DNA of 21,107 nt from Bordetella parapertussis (GTDB taxonomy: Bacteria; Pseudomonadota; Gammaproteobacteria; Burkholderiales; Burkholderiaceae_C), in NCBI GenBank assembly GCA_945878065.1, contig CAMDXA010000034.1:1-21107 (forward strand), read 5' to 3'. The translations under genes and the position numbers were made by a program. Shown here one piece after another: positions 20,441 through 21,107 of this stretch. Under the pieces are notes generated by a model. It saw nothing but the letters and a program-made list of their open reading frames with translations, made no database searches and was not told where the DNA came from. The stretch's first letter is position 1; the number at the start of each line of letters is the position of its first letter.

Positions 20441-21107
20441 CGCGCGGCGTAGGGACGAGACGGCAGCGCACCTGGTGGACCATGTTTTTCCGCACCTCCT
20501 GGTGCGCCGGTGGGTGCTGTCGGTGCCCAGACGGCTGCGTTACTACATGCAGCGCGACGGGGCGGCGCTGAATAGTGCGCTGCGCATCCTTTTGCGGGTC
20601 ATCGAGCAATGCCTGCTGCGCCACTGCCCCGAGGGTGGCCAAGCTTGACAAGGCGGCGGTGCATATCGGTGCGGTGGCCTTCATCCTCCGCTTTGGGTCG
20701 AGCCTGAACACCCATGTGCATTGCCACGTGTGCGTAGTCGACGGCGTGTTCGAGGCGCTGGGGGTTGACATCACCGCCGACCCTGCAACGCCACTGGGCG
20801 TTGCGTTTCACCCAGCCAGCGGGATAGACGCGGCGGCTGTGGCCCAGGTACGGGCCGAGGTACGCACCCGCATCCTGCGCGCGTTAGCCGGCCGCGGCCT
20901 GATCGAGCGCTTCGAGGCCAGGGAGATGCTGGCCTTCAAGCACAGCGGCTTCTCTGTGAACGCCGGCGTGCGTATCGAGGCGCAGGACCGCGCCGGCCTG
21001 GAGCGGCTGCGCCAATACCACGGGGTGCTGGCACCGAACGCACCGCTCAGAGCTGTGGTGACGGCCATGGCGCAGTCGGGGCCGGCCCATGGCGGGGTCG
21101 GGGGGCA
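20385..21107 (+). pseudogene. Degenerate IS91-family transposase (runs off the window)
   Basis: First frame (20385-20648) contains a decayed zinc finger, A-F-S-C-K-G-R-A-V-W-P-stop-C-N-A-R-R, where family members have C-P-S-C. It continues with E-T-A-A-H-L-V-D-H-V-F-P-H and R-R-W-V-L-S-V-P-R-R-L-R-Y, then stops at 20646. The following frame (+1) picks up G-A-V-A-F-I-L-R-F-G-S-S-L-N-T-H-V-H-C-H, the HUH-type motif, and V-R-I-E-A-Q-D-R-A-G-L-E-R-L. Near 21010-21020 the reading jumps in frame to Y-H-G-V-L-A-P-N-A-P-L-R, so a central block is deleted. At least one stop, one frameshift and one deletion make it non-functional. It is much more GC-rich than the sox region, consistent with foreign origin. 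Confidence 0.78.

Noticed and set aside
20199..20774. Minus-strand frame of 191 codons across the HD and IS91 fragments
   Set aside because: Both plus-strand fragments show clear family text; the reverse frame is a GC-driven shadow.

Overview
The window looks like a chromosome segment of a sulfur-oxidising betaproteobacterium. Gene order and protein style suggest Burkholderiales, probably Comamonadaceae (Limnohabitans or Rhodoferax type). This rests on family recognition by eye, not on a database search. About 15.7 kb on the left is a dense sulfide/thiosulfate oxidation island. The right 5.4 kb is an accessory region with a compact integrase-bearing element and then decayed mobile and CRISPR-type debris.

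Left edge (1-288): a small E2-type lipoyl-domain protein, overlapping the end of an upstream gene that lies mostly outside the window. Next (312-4978, minus strand) is a sulfide operon read in the order bigR/sqrR-type ArsR repressor, two half-size YeeE/YedE sulfur transporters, a DUF442(Blh)-SQR fusion, and a SulP anion permease. All five genes overlap or nearly touch. It diverges from a plus-strand operon (5080-8624) of persulfide dioxygenase, SAM methyltransferase, TrxC, a DUF2892 membrane protein, a single-domain rhodanese and a SoxH-like exported metallohydrolase. Between the two operons lies a 31-bp perfect palindrome whose arms contain the -35 boxes of two near-consensus back-to-back promoters. 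One thiol-switch repressor could therefore silence both operons until sulfide or persulfide appears.

8709-15168 is a complete periplasmic Sox core in the order soxCDYZAXB. Its promoter region shares a block of about 21 bp with the persulfide dioxygenase promoter. Together the two parts take sulfide to sulfane sulfur (SQR), move and oxidise persulfide (rhodanese domains, PDO), and oxidise thiosulfate on the SoxYZ carrier (SoxAX, SoxB, SoxCD). After soxB come a 25-codon signal-peptide stub, AT-rich tandem repeats and an exported DsrE-family gene.

15798-19920 is an unusual module: a minimal tyrosine recombinase, a DUF6876-type protein, a 511-codon protein with what look like motifs A, B and C of a family A polymerase or T7-like RNA polymerase palm, and a DUF6641-type protein. 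DnaA-box-like repeats lie inside the module. The leaders of three of its four genes share a sequence signature. This is the best candidate for an undescribed system in the window, perhaps a small integrative element with its own polymerase.

19921-21107 holds short direct repeats, then a fragment resembling the HD nuclease domain of Cas3, running directly into a GC-rich, frameshifted and internally deleted IS91-family transposase.
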